Below are positions 25,808 to 37,009 of a DNA stretch of 64,000 nucleotides, one piece after another. Positions within the stretch are counted from its first letter, which is position 1, and each line of letters opens with the position of its first letter. Made by a program: the position numbers and the translations under genes. The notes under the pieces were generated by a model, which did not search any database, was not told where the DNA came from, and worked only from the letters and a program-made list of their open reading frames with translations. This stretch comes from Actinomyces sp. HPA0247 (lineage in GTDB: Bacteria; Actinomycetota; Actinomycetes; Actinomycetales; Actinomycetaceae): NCBI GenBank assembly GCA_000411415.1, contig KE150452.1:98069-162068 (forward strand), written 5' to 3'.

Positions 25808-26809
25808 TCACCGCACCGCAGATAGAGCGTAGATGGTGACCATCGCCAGCGCCCACAGTCCCATGATAAGTGCATACGGCCACCAGTAGCGCCGCGAGAT
25901 CGCAATGAACTCACGGATAAAGGCAGTCGGAAAATAATAGCTCGCTGTCTTTGAGCCCAGGCCATCCGCGCTGAAACCCACCGCGCGTGCGTACATCGCA
26001 GTGCGGAACACGTGATAGTCACTCGTCACCAACGCGACTCGCTCCGGGGTGCCGTTACTGAGGCGCGCGATCAGATCCCGTGAATACGTCAGGTTCTCCC
26101 ACGTCGTCGTCGATCGATCCTCCAGGACGATCGCCGAATCTGAAACCCCACGCGAGCGCAGGTACCGCGCCATGGCCTCGGCCTCAGAAATCTCTTCGTC
26201 GGCTCCTCGTCCGCCCGACGGAACAAAGACACCCTCTTTGCCTTGATTGACCCATAGCTCGTAAGCCCGATCGACGCGCCCACGCAACAACGGCGTCAGA
26301 TCCGTGCCGTTCAACCCGGCTCCGTGGATAACGATGAACTCATACTGGCGCTTGCGCGGCAGTGAGCGGTACAACCAGGAATACAGCAGCAGCGCAGTAA
26401 AAGACAGGAAAAACCAAGCCCCGCACAGCGTCAGCGCAAATAGGAAGCCGAGGACGAGTCCGGGAGCTTCAACGACAAGCGCAAGCGGAACCGCGAGGAA
26501 CCAGGCAACAATCGCGCATGCAAACAGCAGCGGCAGCGCGTGCGACAGCGAGAATCCTTCGCGGCGCACCAACTGTACCTCGTTCACGAGCATGAAAATA
26601 ATGGTGATGAATGGTGCCAGAGCGACAGCGAGGCCGATCGGAAGTGTGATCCACCACTGATCAAGCTGGAATGACAACGCTCCCAGAGCGGACACACATA
26701 GGAAAAAGAAGAAGAAAGCGTTGCGGAACTGACGAGGCTCGCGACGGTACGACCATATGAAAATGACTCCCCACACGAGCGTGGGGAGCCATAGCACGAT
26801 GTCGATCAC
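25808..26809 (-). CDS. DUF218 (YdcF/ElyC/SanA-like) membrane protein
   Basis: A 333-residue protein with about five N-terminal membrane helices, a DUF218 domain and one C-terminal helix (RYWWPYALIMGLWALAMVTIY). The DUF218 core is FIVIHGAGLNGTDLTPLLRGRVDRAYELW, FVPSGGRGADEEISEAEAMARYLRSRGV, LEDRSTTTWENLTYSR and VALVTSDYHVFRTAMYAR. Related proteins take part in envelope integrity or possibly polyprenyl/peptidoglycan steps; the reaction is not established. It lies six bases downstream of secG and may be co-transcribed. Confidence 0.9.
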   Translation of the reverse strand: MIDIVLWLPTLVWGVIFIWSYRREPRQFRNAFFFFFLCVSALGALSFQLDQWWITLPIGLAVALAPFITIIFMLVNEVQLVRREGFSLSHALPLLFACAIVAWFLAVPLALVVEAPGLVLGFLFALTLCGAWFFLSFTALLLYSWLYRSLPRKRQYEFIVIHGAGLNGTDLTPLLRGRVDRAYELWVNQGKEGVFVPSGGRGADEEISEAEAMARYLRSRGVSDSAIVLEDRSTTTWENLTYSRDLIARLSNGTPERVALVTSDYHVFRTAMYARAVGFSADGLGSKTASYYFPTAFIREFIAISRRYWWPYALIMGLWALAMVTIYALSAVR

Positions 26810-26815
26810 GACAGA

Positions 26816-27061
26816 TCAGCCGCCGAACTTCGCGAGAAGAACGTATCCGATGATGCATGCCAGCCAAATGAACAGCGTGCCCATCGTAATGCGGTTCAGG
26901 TTACGCTCGGCGACACCGGAGGAGCCTGCCGACGAGGAAATACCGCCACCGAACATGTCTGAGAGGCCGCCGCCCTGTCCCTTGTGCATGAGAATGGTCA
27001 GGGTCAGCAGGATGCTGGTCAGGAAGATCAGCACGATCAGCACATTGTTCAGAATGGTCAC
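26816..27061 (-). CDS. secG: Preprotein translocase subunit SecG
   Basis: From GTG 27061 the product has 81 residues, the usual SecG size: helix 1 ILNNVLIVLIFLTSILLTLTILM, the conserved cytoplasmic loop HKGQGGGLSDMFGGG, and helix 2 TMGTLFIWLACIIGYVLLAKF. A longer reading to 27106 would add an atypical N-terminus. It assists SecYEG in protein export. Its place after tpiA is the standard Gram-positive order, although a terminator-like hairpin intervenes. Confidence 0.95.
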   Translation of the reverse strand: MTILNNVLIVLIFLTSILLTLTILMHKGQGGGLSDMFGGGISSSAGSSGVAERNLNRITMGTLFIWLACIIGYVLLAKFGG

Positions 27062-27132
27062 AATCAATCCAGTTTCTATCGCAGGTCGCCCCGACTCGAG
27101 GCACATACAACCCTATATTATCCGAGAATGCC

Positions 27133-27166
27133 GGTGGGGCCAACCGGCACACCGGTTGGCCCCACC
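27133..27166 (-). terminator. Hairpin between tpiA and secG
   Basis: A perfect 15-bp stem (27133-27147 with 27152-27166, loop of four). On the minus strand it follows tpiA by about 58 bases and lacks a strong T-run, so termination may be partial with read-through into secG. Confidence 0.7.
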
Positions 27167-27223
27167 TCGCGTCCGCTCCGACCCGGCTCGGGTGGCCGGA
27201 TGGTACGGGCGCGCGAGCGTTGC

Positions 27224-28000
27224 TCAGGCGTAGAAGTTCGCCATGGCGGCGAAGGAGTCAGCCTTCAGCGACGCGCCGCCGACGAGACCGCCGTCGACGT
27301 CGGGCTGAGCCATGAGCTCCTTGATGTTGCCGGGCTTGGCGGAGCCGCCGTAGAGGATGCGGGTGGACTCGGCGGTCTCGGCGCCGAAGTCCTCGGCCAG
27401 GGCGGCGCGGATGGCGCCGCACACTTCCTGAGCATCCTCGGCGGATGCCGTCTCGCCGGTGCCGATGGCCCAGATGGGCTCGTAAGCGATGACGATCTTG
27501 GCGACCTCTTCGGCCTTCCAGCCGGCGAGGGCGGCGCGGATCTGGCCGAGCACGAAGTCAACGTAGGTGCCGGCCTTGCGGATCTCGAGGGCCTCGCCGC
27601 AGCACAGGATCGGGGTCATACCAGCGTCGAAGACCTTGCGGGCCTTGGCGCCGACGAGCTCGTCGGACTCACCGTGGTACTCGCGGCGCTCGGAGTGGCC
27701 CATGACCACGTAGGTGACGCCGAGCTTGGTGAGCATCTCGGTGGAGATTTCACCGGTGTAGGCGCCGTTGTCGTGGATCGAGACGTCCTGGGCGCCGTAC
27801 TTGATCTGGAGATCATCGGCGTCGACGATGGTCTGAACGGTGCGGATGTCGGTGAACGGCGGGATCACGAGGACCTCGCACTTGGAGTAGTCGTGGCCAG
27901 CGTCGGACAGAGCCATCGCCAGGCCCTGGACAAGGTGGTTGGCCTCGAGGTGATCGAGGTTCATCTTCCAGTTGCCGGCCATCAGGGGGGTGCGTGCCAT
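27224..28000 (-). CDS. tpiA: Triosephosphate isomerase
   Basis: A 258-residue TIM-barrel enzyme interconverting glyceraldehyde-3-phosphate and dihydroxyacetone phosphate. Catalytic residues are Lys in AGNWKMNLD, His in VVMGHSERR and Glu in [12 protein letters not shown]. The phosphate loop is [12 protein letters not shown]. It lies three bases after pgk, clearly co-transcribed. Strong G/C-ending codon bias fits high expression. Confidence 0.98.
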   Translation of the reverse strand: MARTPLMAGNWKMNLDHLEANHLVQGLAMALSDAGHDYSKCEVLVIPPFTDIRTVQTIVDADDLQIKYGAQDVSIHDNGAYTGEISTEMLTKLGVTYVVMGHSERREYHGESDELVGAKARKVFDAGMTPILCCGEALEIRKAGTYVDFVLGQIRAALAGWKAEEVAKIVIAYEPIWAIGTGETASAEDAQEVCGAIRAALAEDFGAETAESTRILYGGSAKPGNIKELMAQPDVDGGLVGGASLKADSFAAMANFYA

Positions 28001-28003
28001 GAG

Positions 28004-29194
28004 TCAGTCCTCCAGAACTGCAATACCGGGCAGAACCTTGCCCTCGAGGAGCTCGAGGGAGGCGCCACCACCAGTGGAAATGTGGGAGAAGGTGTTCTCG
28101 TCGAAGCCGAGCAGGCGCACGGCTGCGGCGGAGTCGCCGCCGCCGATGACGGAGAACATGGAGCCCTTGGACAGGGCTTCGGCGACGGCGCGGGTGCCGC
28201 CGGCGAACGCGTCGAATTCGAAGACGCCCATGGGGCCGTTCCAGGCCACCGTCTTGGCGGTCGCGAGCTTGTCAGCGAAGAGCTTCGCGGACTCGGGGCC
28301 GATGTCCAGACCCATCTGGTCATCAGGAATAGCGTCGACCTTGACGACGGTCGCGGGCGCGTCAGCCGCGAACTCGGGGGCGACGATGACGTCGACGGGC
28401 AGGACGAGGTCGACGCCGCGCTCGGCGGCCTCGGCGATGTAGCCCTTAACGGTGTCGATCTGGTCTTCCTCCAGGAGGGACTTGCCCACCGAGTAGCCCT
28501 GAGCGGCGAGGAAGGTGAAGACCATGCCGCCGCCGATGAAGAGCATGTCGGCCTTCTTCAGCAGGTTGGCGATGACGCCGAGCTTGTCGGAGACCTTGGA
28601 GCCGCCGAGGACGACGCCGTAGGGGCGCTCGGGGTCGCCGGTCACCTTGGACAGGGACTCGATCTCCTTGAGGACGAGCAGGCCGGCGGCCGAGGGCAGC
28701 AGCTTGGCGATGTCGTAGACGGATGCCTGCTTGCGGTGGACGACGCCGAAGCCGTCGGAGACGAACGCGTCGCCGAGCTTGGCGTACTCGCGGGCGAGCT
28801 CTTCGCGCTCCTCGTCGACCTTGGAGGTCTCACGGGGATCGAAACGGACGTTTTCGAGCAGGGCGATCTCACCATCACCCAGAGCGGCGACCGTCTCGGC
28901 AGCGGAGGGGCCAACGACGTCGGAGGCCAGCGTGACCTTCACGCCGGAAAGCTCAGCGAGGCGCTTGGCGACGGGGGCCAGCGAGAAGGCGGGGTCGACC
29001 TTGCCCTTGGGGCGGCCGAGGTGGGCCATGATAACGACCTTGGCACCAGCGTCGGTGAGGGTCTTGAGGGTCGGCAGGGCCGCGCGGATACGGCCATCAT
29101 CGGTGATGACGCCGTCCTTGAGCGGAACGTTGAAGTCGGAGCGGACGAGGACGCGCTTGCCGCGCAGGTCGCCCAGGGTGGAGATGGTCCTCAC
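28004..29194 (-). CDS. pgk: Phosphoglycerate kinase
   Basis: A 396-residue glycolytic kinase making ATP and 3-phosphoglycerate. Landmarks are [36 protein letters not shown]-like [24 protein letters not shown], and the C-terminal nucleotide loop [18 protein letters not shown]. It sits between gap and tpiA, with an intercistronic hairpin before it. Confidence 0.98.
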   Translation of the reverse strand: MRTISTLGDLRGKRVLVRSDFNVPLKDGVITDDGRIRAALPTLKTLTDAGAKVVIMAHLGRPKGKVDPAFSLAPVAKRLAELSGVKVTLASDVVGPSAAETVAALGDGEIALLENVRFDPRETSKVDEEREELAREYAKLGDAFVSDGFGVVHRKQASVYDIAKLLPSAAGLLVLKEIESLSKVTGDPERPYGVVLGGSKVSDKLGVIANLLKKADMLFIGGGMVFTFLAAQGYSVGKSLLEEDQIDTVKGYIAEAAERGVDLVLPVDVIVAPEFAADAPATVVKVDAIPDDQMGLDIGPESAKLFADKLATAKTVAWNGPMGVFEFDAFAGGTRAVAEALSKGSMFSVIGGGDSAAAVRLLGFDENTFSHISTGGGASLELLEGKVLPGIAVLED

Positions 29195-29231
29195 GAGGAG
29201 TCCTTTCGGTCTGAAGGCGGTGGCGATGTAG

Positions 29232-29265
29232 GAGATGCCCGTGCACGAGGGTGCACGGGCATCTC
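29232..29265 (-). terminator. Intercistronic hairpin between gap and pgk
   Basis: A perfect 15-bp stem (29232-29246 with 29251-29265, loop of four). No T-run follows on the minus strand. It probably attenuates read-through from gap or stabilises the gap 3' end after processing, so gap and pgk-tpiA mRNA levels can differ. Confidence 0.6.
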
Positions 29266-29301
29266 GCTGATCAGCTCATGGCTGGTGTATCAGCTGTGTG
29301 C

Positions 29302-30411
<1,110 letters not shown>

Positions 30412-30413
30412 CT

Positions 30414-30444
30414 AATCTACACCCCAGAGCGTGCTCTGTCACAA
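30414..30444 (-). promoter_or_regulatory. gap promoter with embedded palindrome
   Basis: On the minus strand TTGTGA (30439-30444) and TAGATT (30414-30419) are 19 bases apart. Within the spacer lies CAGAGCACGCTCTG (30425-30438), a palindrome with two 6-bp arms and a two-base centre. Its placement suggests a regulator that blocks or remodels the promoter; the regulator is unknown. Confidence 0.5.
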
Positions 30445-30514
30445 TCCAATTTGAAAATCTGCACGTGGGGTAATTCTCGTTCAGATCGGGACGAAGCGAC
30501 AGGAATCAGGGACC

Positions 30515-31498
30515 TCAGTCCTCATCGAGCATGTCGAGGGTGAGTGCAGATTCGGTGTCCGGAATGCCTCGTTCGTGTGCGACCTTGTCGGCAAGGGCCA
30601 GGAGTCGACGGATGCGTCCGGCGACAGCATCCTTGGTGAGCGGCGGATTCGTGTGCTTGCCGAGCTCTTCGAGGGACGCCTGCTTGTACTTCAGCCGCAG
30701 GGTACCGGCCTCGAGCAGGTGTGCCGGCACGTCGTCCCCAAGAATCTCGAAAGCTCGCTCAACGCGGGCACCGGCGGCGACCGCGGCACGCGCGGAACGG
30801 CGTAGATTCGCATCGTCAAAGTTAGCCAGTCGGTTGGCGCTGCCTCGCGCCTCGCGGCGTTCGCGTCTCTCCTGCCAGGCCTCGAAGGTCTGGGGCGCAC
30901 CCATCGCGGAAATCAGGGTACCGATCGCATCAGAGTCGCGGACGGACACGCGGTCGGTGCCGCGCACCTCCTTCGATCGCGCTGCTGCTCCCAGCTTGCG
31001 CGCACAGCCCACCATCGCGAGAGCCACCTCGGGGCCGGGGCACGTGATTTCGAGCGACGAGGATCGACCGGGCTCCATGAGTGAACCGCGGGCAAGGAAA
31101 GCACCTCGCCAAATCGCAGCGGCCTCTGCGGTTCCTGAGGCGACAAGAACGGGTGGCAGGCCACGCACAGGACGGCGCAGTGAATCGACGAGACCAGTCA
31201 AGCGAGCGAGCTCGTCGGCCTTGTGAACGACGCGCACAACGTAGCGCTTGCCTCGGCGCAGAGACGATCCGGACACCACGACGACGGAGGACTCGGCGTT
31301 GTACAGCGCCTGCAGATAGGTACGCAGGCGTCGCGCGGCGACGGGTGAGTCGAGCTCGGCCTCGACGAGGATGCGACCGCCCACGAGGTGCAGGCCACCC
31401 GCAAAACGCAGTGTTGCGCTCACCTCGGCGGCCACCTCGGACGGCGTCGTGATGACGGCGCGCGCCAGCTCGTCCTTCATGTCAGATGTCAGAGACAC
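30515..31498 (-). CDS. whiA: DNA-binding developmental/division regulator WhiA
   Basis: A 327-residue WhiA: an N-terminal LAGLIDADG-like degenerate homing-endonuclease domain ([42 protein letters not shown]) and a C-terminal HTH domain ([65 protein letters not shown]). The start is GTG 31498 with GAGGAAG upstream, giving the family's usual size. WhiA controls sporulation septation in Streptomyces and division or segregation elsewhere. It follows yvcK by 46 bases, in standard order. Confidence 0.96.
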   Translation of the reverse strand: MSLTSDMKDELARAVITTPSEVAAEVSATLRFAGGLHLVGGRILVEAELDSPVAARRLRTYLQALYNAESSVVVVSGSSLRRGKRYVVRVVHKADELARLTGLVDSLRRPVRGLPPVLVASGTAEAAAIWRGAFLARGSLMEPGRSSSLEITCPGPEVALAMVGCARKLGAAARSKEVRGTDRVSVRDSDAIGTLISAMGAPQTFEAWQERRERREARGSANRLANFDDANLRRSARAAVAAGARVERAFEILGDDVPAHLLEAGTLRLKYKQASLEELGKHTNPPLTKDAVAGRIRRLLALADKVAHERGIPDTESALTLDMLDED

Positions 31499-31544
31499 GG
31501 ATTCTTCCTCGGGTGTGATGTCGTTTGTCAACAGGCAACAGGTT

Positions 31545-32549
31545 CTAAGGTAACCACGTTTCAGGCTGTCCGACCTCACCAAGGAAGCCGTCGAATGCGT
31601 CACGCAGGGCGGCGGCGAGGCGCAACGGGTCATGATGCGGGGCGCCGTCTCCCGTACGAACCTGGCGCAGAAGAACGCGCGCGCCGAGCTCCTCGGCTGC
31701 AACGATGAGCTCGTCAATGTCATCACAGGCCGTGGGGTCTGCCACAACGACGTCAAGCTTGAGCATGGGCGCGTACTCGCGCAGAACACGCACGTGATCG
31801 GCGGTTGACATGAGGTCGGTTTCGCCGCGCTGGCGTGCCAGGTTGAGTACGAGCGCGCGGTGCGCGTCCGTCGTCGCGAGCGCGCGGTTGATGTCGGGGA
31901 CCAGGAGGTGCGGAATAACCGACGTGTACCAGGAGCCAGGACCCAGCACGACCCAGTCGGCCTCGGAGATGGCGTCGGTGACCGCAGAGGGGACCTCGGG
32001 GGCTTCAGGCGTGATGCGCACGTGCTCGACGGTGCCGGGGGCGACGGCGACCTTCGATTGACCGGACACGACGTAGCGGCGTCCCCCGTCGTTCATGTCT
32101 GCCTCGATGTCAATGGGCGTCGTCGACATGGGCAGGACGCGGCCCTGCGCGCCAAGGAGACGGCCGACCCAGTCGAGGCCCTCAACCGGATCGTCGAGGA
32201 GCTGCCACAGGCCAGAGATCAGCAGGTTGCCGAGCGCATGGCCGTTGAGTGGCCCGCTCGTATCCAAGCGTAGCTGCATGACGTCTCGCCAGGTCAGTCC
32301 CCACTCGGACTCCTCGCACAGGGATGCAAGGGCCATTCGAAGGTCACCGGGGGGCAGGATCGGCATCTCCTGGCGCAGACGGCCGGAGCTACCACCGTCA
32401 TCGGCGACGGTCACGACTGCCGTGAGCGCTCGGGTGATGTGGCGCAGTGCGCGCAGGGTGGCGGACAGGCCGTGTCCGCCACCGAGGGCGACGATGTTCT
32501 GGCCGGATTCTCCACGTTGAACCCAGCCGGCTGCATCAAGATAGGGCAT
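31545..32549 (-). CDS. yvcK: YvcK/CofD-like morphogenesis and gluconeogenesis factor
   Basis: A 334-residue CofD-fold protein binding UDP-sugars. Motifs are [44 protein letters not shown] and [19 protein letters not shown]. Homologues (YvcK in Bacillus, CuvA in mycobacteria) are needed for cell-wall integrity and growth on gluconeogenic carbon. The ATG overlaps the rapZ stop (TAATG), so the pair is coupled. Confidence 0.95.
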   Translation of the reverse strand: MPYLDAAGWVQRGESGQNIVALGGGHGLSATLRALRHITRALTAVVTVADDGGSSGRLRQEMPILPPGDLRMALASLCEESEWGLTWRDVMQLRLDTSGPLNGHALGNLLISGLWQLLDDPVEGLDWVGRLLGAQGRVLPMSTTPIDIEADMNDGGRRYVVSGQSKVAVAPGTVEHVRITPEAPEVPSAVTDAISEADWVVLGPGSWYTSVIPHLLVPDINRALATTDAHRALVLNLARQRGETDLMSTADHVRVLREYAPMLKLDVVVADPTACDDIDELIVAAEELGARVLLRQVRTGDGAPHHDPLRLAAALRDAFDGFLGEVGQPETWLP

Positions 32550-33544
32550 TAGTCTCTCCCAATGTCACGGTGCATCACGCGAACCGTGTATCCGTGTGTG
32601 CGCAGGCGCTTGGCGATCGCCTCGGAGCAAGCAACCGAGCGGTGCTTTCCGCCCGTGCATCCGACGGCGATCGTGACGAATGGCTTCAATTCTGCCAGAT
32701 ACCCGCTCAGCATGGGGGCCAGTAGGTCGGCATATCCGAGAGCAAAATCGCGCGCACCCGGCTGGGAGAGTACGTAGTCGGCGACGGCCTGGTCCTTGCC
32801 GGTGAGGTGACGCAGCTCGTCCACCCAGTACGGGTTCTTGAGAAAACGCACGTCAACGACGTGATCGGCGTCGAGTGGGAGGCCGTGCTTGAAACCGAAA
32901 GACTCGACGGTCACCTGCAGGGGGTGCTCCTCCCCCGCCACGATGTCACGGATGCGCCGGGTCAAATCGTGGACACTCATGGTGGACGTGTCGATGACCT
33001 CATCGGCGGCGCGGCGCAGGGGCGCGAGGAGACGCATCTCGGCCTTGATGCCGTCCATGAGCGTGCCGGCACCCTGGAGCGGATGGGGACGACGGTTGGA
33101 TTCGTAGCGGCGCACGAGGGTCTCGGGGTTGGCCTCGAGGAAGATAATGCGGTAGGCGATGCCAGCGCCCTTGAGCTGCTCGAGTGTGGCGTCCAGTGTG
33201 CGGAAGAAGGTGCGCGAGCGAACGTCTACGCCGACCGCCAGGCGGTGCACGCCGGCCGCGGGGTCATTCGACATCATGCCGACGAGAGCGGGCAGCATAG
33301 TCGGCGGCAGGTTGTCGACGACGTACCAGTCCAGATCCTCAAGCGCGCGAGCGGCACCGGTCCGGCCCGCTCCCGAGTAGCCGGTGATGATGAGGACTTC
33401 GTTCGAGGCGCGCGGCTCGTACTTCACCCGCATCATGTCGCGCACGGCGATGCCCTCGGGAACCGTGGGAGGGTTCTCCTCGTTCATCGACGAGGCCTGG
33501 GCTTGGCGTTCATCGAGGTCGTCCGTGGGTGTGTGGTCGGGCAT
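32549..33544 (-). CDS. rapZ: RapZ-family nucleotide-binding protein
   Basis: A 331-residue RapZ/YvcJ protein. After about 45 N-terminal residues comes the Walker A region ITGYSGAGRTGAARALEDL, where Arg replaces the usual Lys, then DLDWYVVDNLPP. The C-terminal binding domain has SFGFKHGLPLDADHVVDVRFLKNP and the conserved VAVGCTGGKHRSV-like signature (IAVGCTGGKHRSVACSEAIAKRL). RapZ controls GlmS through RNA in enterobacteria; in Actinobacteria its role is unclear. It sits between purT and yvcK. Confidence 0.95.
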   Translation of the reverse strand: MPDHTPTDDLDERQAQASSMNEENPPTVPEGIAVRDMMRVKYEPRASNEVLIITGYSGAGRTGAARALEDLDWYVVDNLPPTMLPALVGMMSNDPAAGVHRLAVGVDVRSRTFFRTLDATLEQLKGAGIAYRIIFLEANPETLVRRYESNRRPHPLQGAGTLMDGIKAEMRLLAPLRRAADEVIDTSTMSVHDLTRRIRDIVAGEEHPLQVTVESFGFKHGLPLDADHVVDVRFLKNPYWVDELRHLTGKDQAVADYVLSQPGARDFALGYADLLAPMLSGYLAELKPFVTIAVGCTGGKHRSVACSEAIAKRLRTHGYTVRVMHRDIGRD

Positions 33545-33587
33545 GGCGTCCTCCTGACGGGTGGGCTGGGCTGGTGGGTGGGAGCGG

Positions 33588-34811
33588 TTACGCGCAAGGC
33601 GCGGGGGCCTCGTCGATGGAGATACCTGCGGCGGCGCGTCTGGCGATGACTCGTGCTTCCTTCGGCGTGCTTGCGGTGGCGGCGACCACGCCGACGCGCC
33701 TGCCGGCGCGGCTGATCGGCTTGCCGAAGATACCTACGATGTCGGCGGTGGCCAGGGCGTCGGCCACGCCGTTGTAGACGGGGACGTCGATGGCGCTGGT
33801 CGACTTGACGACGGCAGAGGCACCGGGCGTCTTCTGCGTCGTCGAGACGGGCAGGCCCAGGATCGCGCGGGCGTGCAGTTCAAACTCGGACTGTGCTTGC
33901 GTCACCATCGTCACCATGCCGGTGTCATGGGGTCGGGGCGAGAGCTCGGAGAACCAGACCTCATCGCCGCGCACGAAGAACTCGACGCCGAAGATGCCCA
34001 GGCACGGGCCGTTTCCGGCCTCGGCGAGGGCGTCTGTGACGGCCTTGGCCATCGAACGGGCGGCGTCGTGGGCGGCCTCACTCATGGCCATGGGCTGCCA
34101 GGATTCGACGTAGTCACCGCCCTCCTGGCGGTGCCCGATGGGCGCGCAGAAGCTGGTCGTCACCGTGCCCGATGCCGCGTCCCAGGAGCGCACGGTGAGC
34201 AGCGTGATCTCGTAGTCGAAGTCGACGCCTTCTTCGACGATGACGACGCCCGTCGTCGCGCGGGCATCTTCCTCTGCGTGGGCCCAGGCGGACGCGGCTT
34301 GCTCGGGTCCTGTCACGCGGGACTGGCCGTGCCCTGAGGAGGACATCGTCGGCTTGACGAAGGCGGGGTATCCGACCTCGTCGAGGGCGGTAGCCAGCTC
34401 GGCCTCGCTGCGTGCGAATCGGAATGCGGAGGTGCGCACGCCGGACAGGGACGCAGCGAGCGTGCGGATGCGCTGGCGGTCCATCGTGGCCTGGACGGCG
34501 AAAGCGTTGGGAACGACGCGCACGCCGCGATCCTCACATGCACTCAGTTCGTCCGTCGCGATGGCCTCCACTTCGGGAACGATAAGGTCGACATCGACGC
34601 CGTTGAGCACGTCACGCAAGGCCTCGGGGTCACTCATATCGACAACGCGCGACTCGTCCGCAACCTGCATGGCGGGGGCATTCGGGTAGGAGTCACATGC
34701 GATGACGGTGCATCCGTAGCGCTTCAGAGCGATCGTCACTTCCTTACCGAGTTCGCCCGATCCAAGCAGCAGCACGCGCGCCGGCAGCGGCACGGGAAGC
34801 GTCAATGTCAT
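33588..34811 (-). CDS. purT: Formate-dependent phosphoribosylglycinamide formyltransferase
   Basis: A 407-residue ATP-grasp enzyme making formyl-GAR from formate, ATP and GAR in purine synthesis. The N-terminal motif is [20 protein letters not shown], then the ATP-grasp core [67 protein letters not shown]. The ATG overlaps the uvrC stop (ATGA). Its insertion between uvrC and rapZ is unusual and places a purine gene under the uvrC transcript. Confidence 0.95.
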   Translation of the reverse strand: MTLTLPVPLPARVLLLGSGELGKEVTIALKRYGCTVIACDSYPNAPAMQVADESRVVDMSDPEALRDVLNGVDVDLIVPEVEAIATDELSACEDRGVRVVPNAFAVQATMDRQRIRTLAASLSGVRTSAFRFARSEAELATALDEVGYPAFVKPTMSSSGHGQSRVTGPEQAASAWAHAEEDARATTGVVIVEEGVDFDYEITLLTVRSWDAASGTVTTSFCAPIGHRQEGGDYVESWQPMAMSEAAHDAARSMAKAVTDALAEAGNGPCLGIFGVEFFVRGDEVWFSELSPRPHDTGMVTMVTQAQSEFELHARAILGLPVSTTQKTPGASAVVKSTSAIDVPVYNGVADALATADIVGIFGKPISRAGRRVGVVAATASTPKEARVIARRAAAGISIDEAPAPCA

Positions 34812-36823
34812 GGTGTGTCCTCCCTCGACGATGTCGCAAGCCTATCGCGAATCGTGCGCGCGAGACCGAGTCCCACGCCCTTGACCTCGGCAATGTCCTC
34901 CACGGATGCCTCGCGGATCCGCTTAACGGAGCCGAAATGTTTCAGGAGCGCGGCCTGACGGGCAGGTCCAAGCCCTGGGACGGAATCGAGGACCGAGCGA
35001 CGCTGGGCCTTCGAACGGCGCTTGCGGTGCTTCGTGATTGCGAAGCGGTGGGACTCGTCGCGCAGGTACTGCAGAAGGTAGAGGGCCTCCGACGTGCGCG
35101 GCAGGATGAGAGGGAACTCGTCACCTGGGATCCATACCTCCTCCAGGCGCTTTGCCAACCCGACGACGGGCACGTCCGCACCCACGGCGTCCAGAGCGGC
35201 TCGCGCGGCATTCACCTGCGGGAGGCCACCATCGACCACAACCAGATCGGGGCGGTAGGAGAAGCGCTTGGGGCGCCCCGTCGTCGCGTCGATGGGACCG
35301 GACGCATAGGCGACGCCGTCCTCGTCTTCGCCTTCGACGCCCGCTTCCTCGGCCAGCAGTCGCGAGAAGCGTCGGGTGAGGACTTCGTTCATCGCGCTCG
35401 TATCATCTGGCGTCCCACTGCCGTCCTCGCCGCGGATGTTGTAGGTGCGGTAGGCGTCTTTGCGCGGCATGCCGTCCTCGAAAACCACCATGGACGCAAC
35501 CTGGTTCTCACCGCCTGTGTGCGACACGTCGTAGCACTCGATGCGCAGAGGTGCTGCCGGCAGATCAAGGTTCTCGGCGAGCTGTTCGAGTGCCTTCGAG
35601 CGCGCCGTAATGTCGCCCGCCCGCTTCGTGCGGTGCAGAGCCAGGGCCTGCCGGGCATTCTCGGTCACCGTCTCCATGAGCTGAGCCTTTGGACCGCGCT
35701 TGGGAACGTGCACGGACACGGACGCGCCGCGCACCTCCCGCAGCCAGCGCGCAATCGTCTCCTTCTCCTCTGGCTCGACGGATACGAGCACCTCGCGCGG
35801 AATCGCCGATGTGGGCGTGTGCGCGACATCGTCCACGCTGACGGCCGCTACCTTGGCGGCCTTCCCGGCCCCGGCCTCGTCTGTCGACGCCGACGAGTAC
35901 ACCTGCTCGAGGAGGCGAGCCATGAGCGCGGCATCGTCCGCACCGTCCACGCGCTCAATCACCCAGCCGCGCGTGCCTCGGATGCGCCCACCGCGCACGT
36001 GGAAGACGTGTACCGCCGCGTCCAGGTCGTCGCTGACGAGGGAGAATACGTCCGCGTCAGAGCCATCATCCAGCACGACCGCGTTGCGCTCCAGCACCGT
36101 GCGCAGCGCCTTGACGTCATCGCGCAGCTTCGCCGCACGCTCGAAGTTCAGCTCCGCCGACGCCTGGCGCATCTGCTCCTCCAGGTCACGGATGACGGGC
36201 CCCGTACGACCCTCCATGAACTGACACAACCCTTCGGCGAGCTCGCGATGCTCCTCCATCGAAATACGGCCCACGCACGGCGCCGCACACTTATCGATGT
36301 AGCCGAGCAGGCACGGACGTCCCTGCGCCTTCGCCCGCTGGAACACGCCCGCCGAGCATGAGCGCATCGGAAACACTCGCAGGAGTTGATCGATCGTTTC
36401 GCGAATCGCCCACACCTGCGTGTACGGACCAAAGTAGCGCGACACCGCGCGCTTGCGTTCACGCGTGACCTGCACCCGGGGGAAACGCTCCCCCATCGAC
36501 ACCGCCAGGTACGGGTAGGACTTGTCGTCCTTAAACATGACGTTGAAGCGCGGATTGAATTCCTTAATCCACGTGAACTCCAGCGTGAGGGCCTCCACCT
36601 CGGAGCGCACAACGGTCCACTGGACGGCGCTCGCGGTTGTCACCATCTGCTGGGTGCGCGGATGCAGATTCGCCAGGTCCTGGAAGTAGTTCGTCAGGCG
36701 ATTGCGCAGGTTCTTGGCCTTGCCGACGTAGATGACGCGGCCCTGCGGGTCGGAGAATCGGTAGACGCCCGGCGAGGTCGGAATATCTCCCGTGCGGGGT
36801 CGGTACGTCGAAGGATCAGCCAC
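34808..36823 (-). CDS. uvrC: Excinuclease ABC subunit C
   Basis: A 671-residue dual-incision nuclease of nucleotide excision repair. The GIY-YIG domain ([27 protein letters not shown]) is followed by the Cys-containing region, the UVR motif [21 protein letters not shown], the RNase-H-like domain ([37 protein letters not shown]) and C-terminal HhH motifs. The start is GTG 36823: the protein from there aligns with family N-termini, while the longer frame adds an unrelated 48 residues. The recurrent 13-mer lies just upstream (36835-36847). Confidence 0.95.
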   Translation of the reverse strand: MADPSTYRPRTGDIPTSPGVYRFSDPQGRVIYVGKAKNLRNRLTNYFQDLANLHPRTQQMVTTASAVQWTVVRSEVEALTLEFTWIKEFNPRFNVMFKDDKSYPYLAVSMGERFPRVQVTRERKRAVSRYFGPYTQVWAIRETIDQLLRVFPMRSCSAGVFQRAKAQGRPCLLGYIDKCAAPCVGRISMEEHRELAEGLCQFMEGRTGPVIRDLEEQMRQASAELNFERAAKLRDDVKALRTVLERNAVVLDDGSDADVFSLVSDDLDAAVHVFHVRGGRIRGTRGWVIERVDGADDAALMARLLEQVYSSASTDEAGAGKAAKVAAVSVDDVAHTPTSAIPREVLVSVEPEEKETIARWLREVRGASVSVHVPKRGPKAQLMETVTENARQALALHRTKRAGDITARSKALEQLAENLDLPAAPLRIECYDVSHTGGENQVASMVVFEDGMPRKDAYRTYNIRGEDGSGTPDDTSAMNEVLTRRFSRLLAEEAGVEGEDEDGVAYASGPIDATTGRPKRFSYRPDLVVVDGGLPQVNAARAALDAVGADVPVVGLAKRLEEVWIPGDEFPLILPRTSEALYLLQYLRDESHRFAITKHRKRRSKAQRRSVLDSVPGLGPARQAALLKHFGSVKRIREASVEDIAEVKGVGLGLARTIRDRLATSSREDTP

Positions 36824-36937
36824 GCTCCCAGGGTACGAGGCCGGGGCTGGGTGCGCCCGATGCCCACCGCGGGCGTGCTCTATGTCATGAAACCTTTGAA
36901 TATTGAAACCAATACGCGCGCTCGCCACCTGTAGGCA

Positions 36938-36943
36938 TATACT
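36938..36943 (+). promoter_or_regulatory. Possible -10 element of glnA
   Basis: TATACT, 67 bases before the glnA ATG. No good -35 is seen at 16-19 bases, so an activator or an extended -10 may be used. The area also carries repeated TGAAACC words. Confidence 0.3.
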
Positions 36944-37009
36944 GGTCTTGGTTACGAATTGACCCATTCTTGACCAATGAGTACAGCTCTCCCACTAAGA
37001 AGGACGTTC

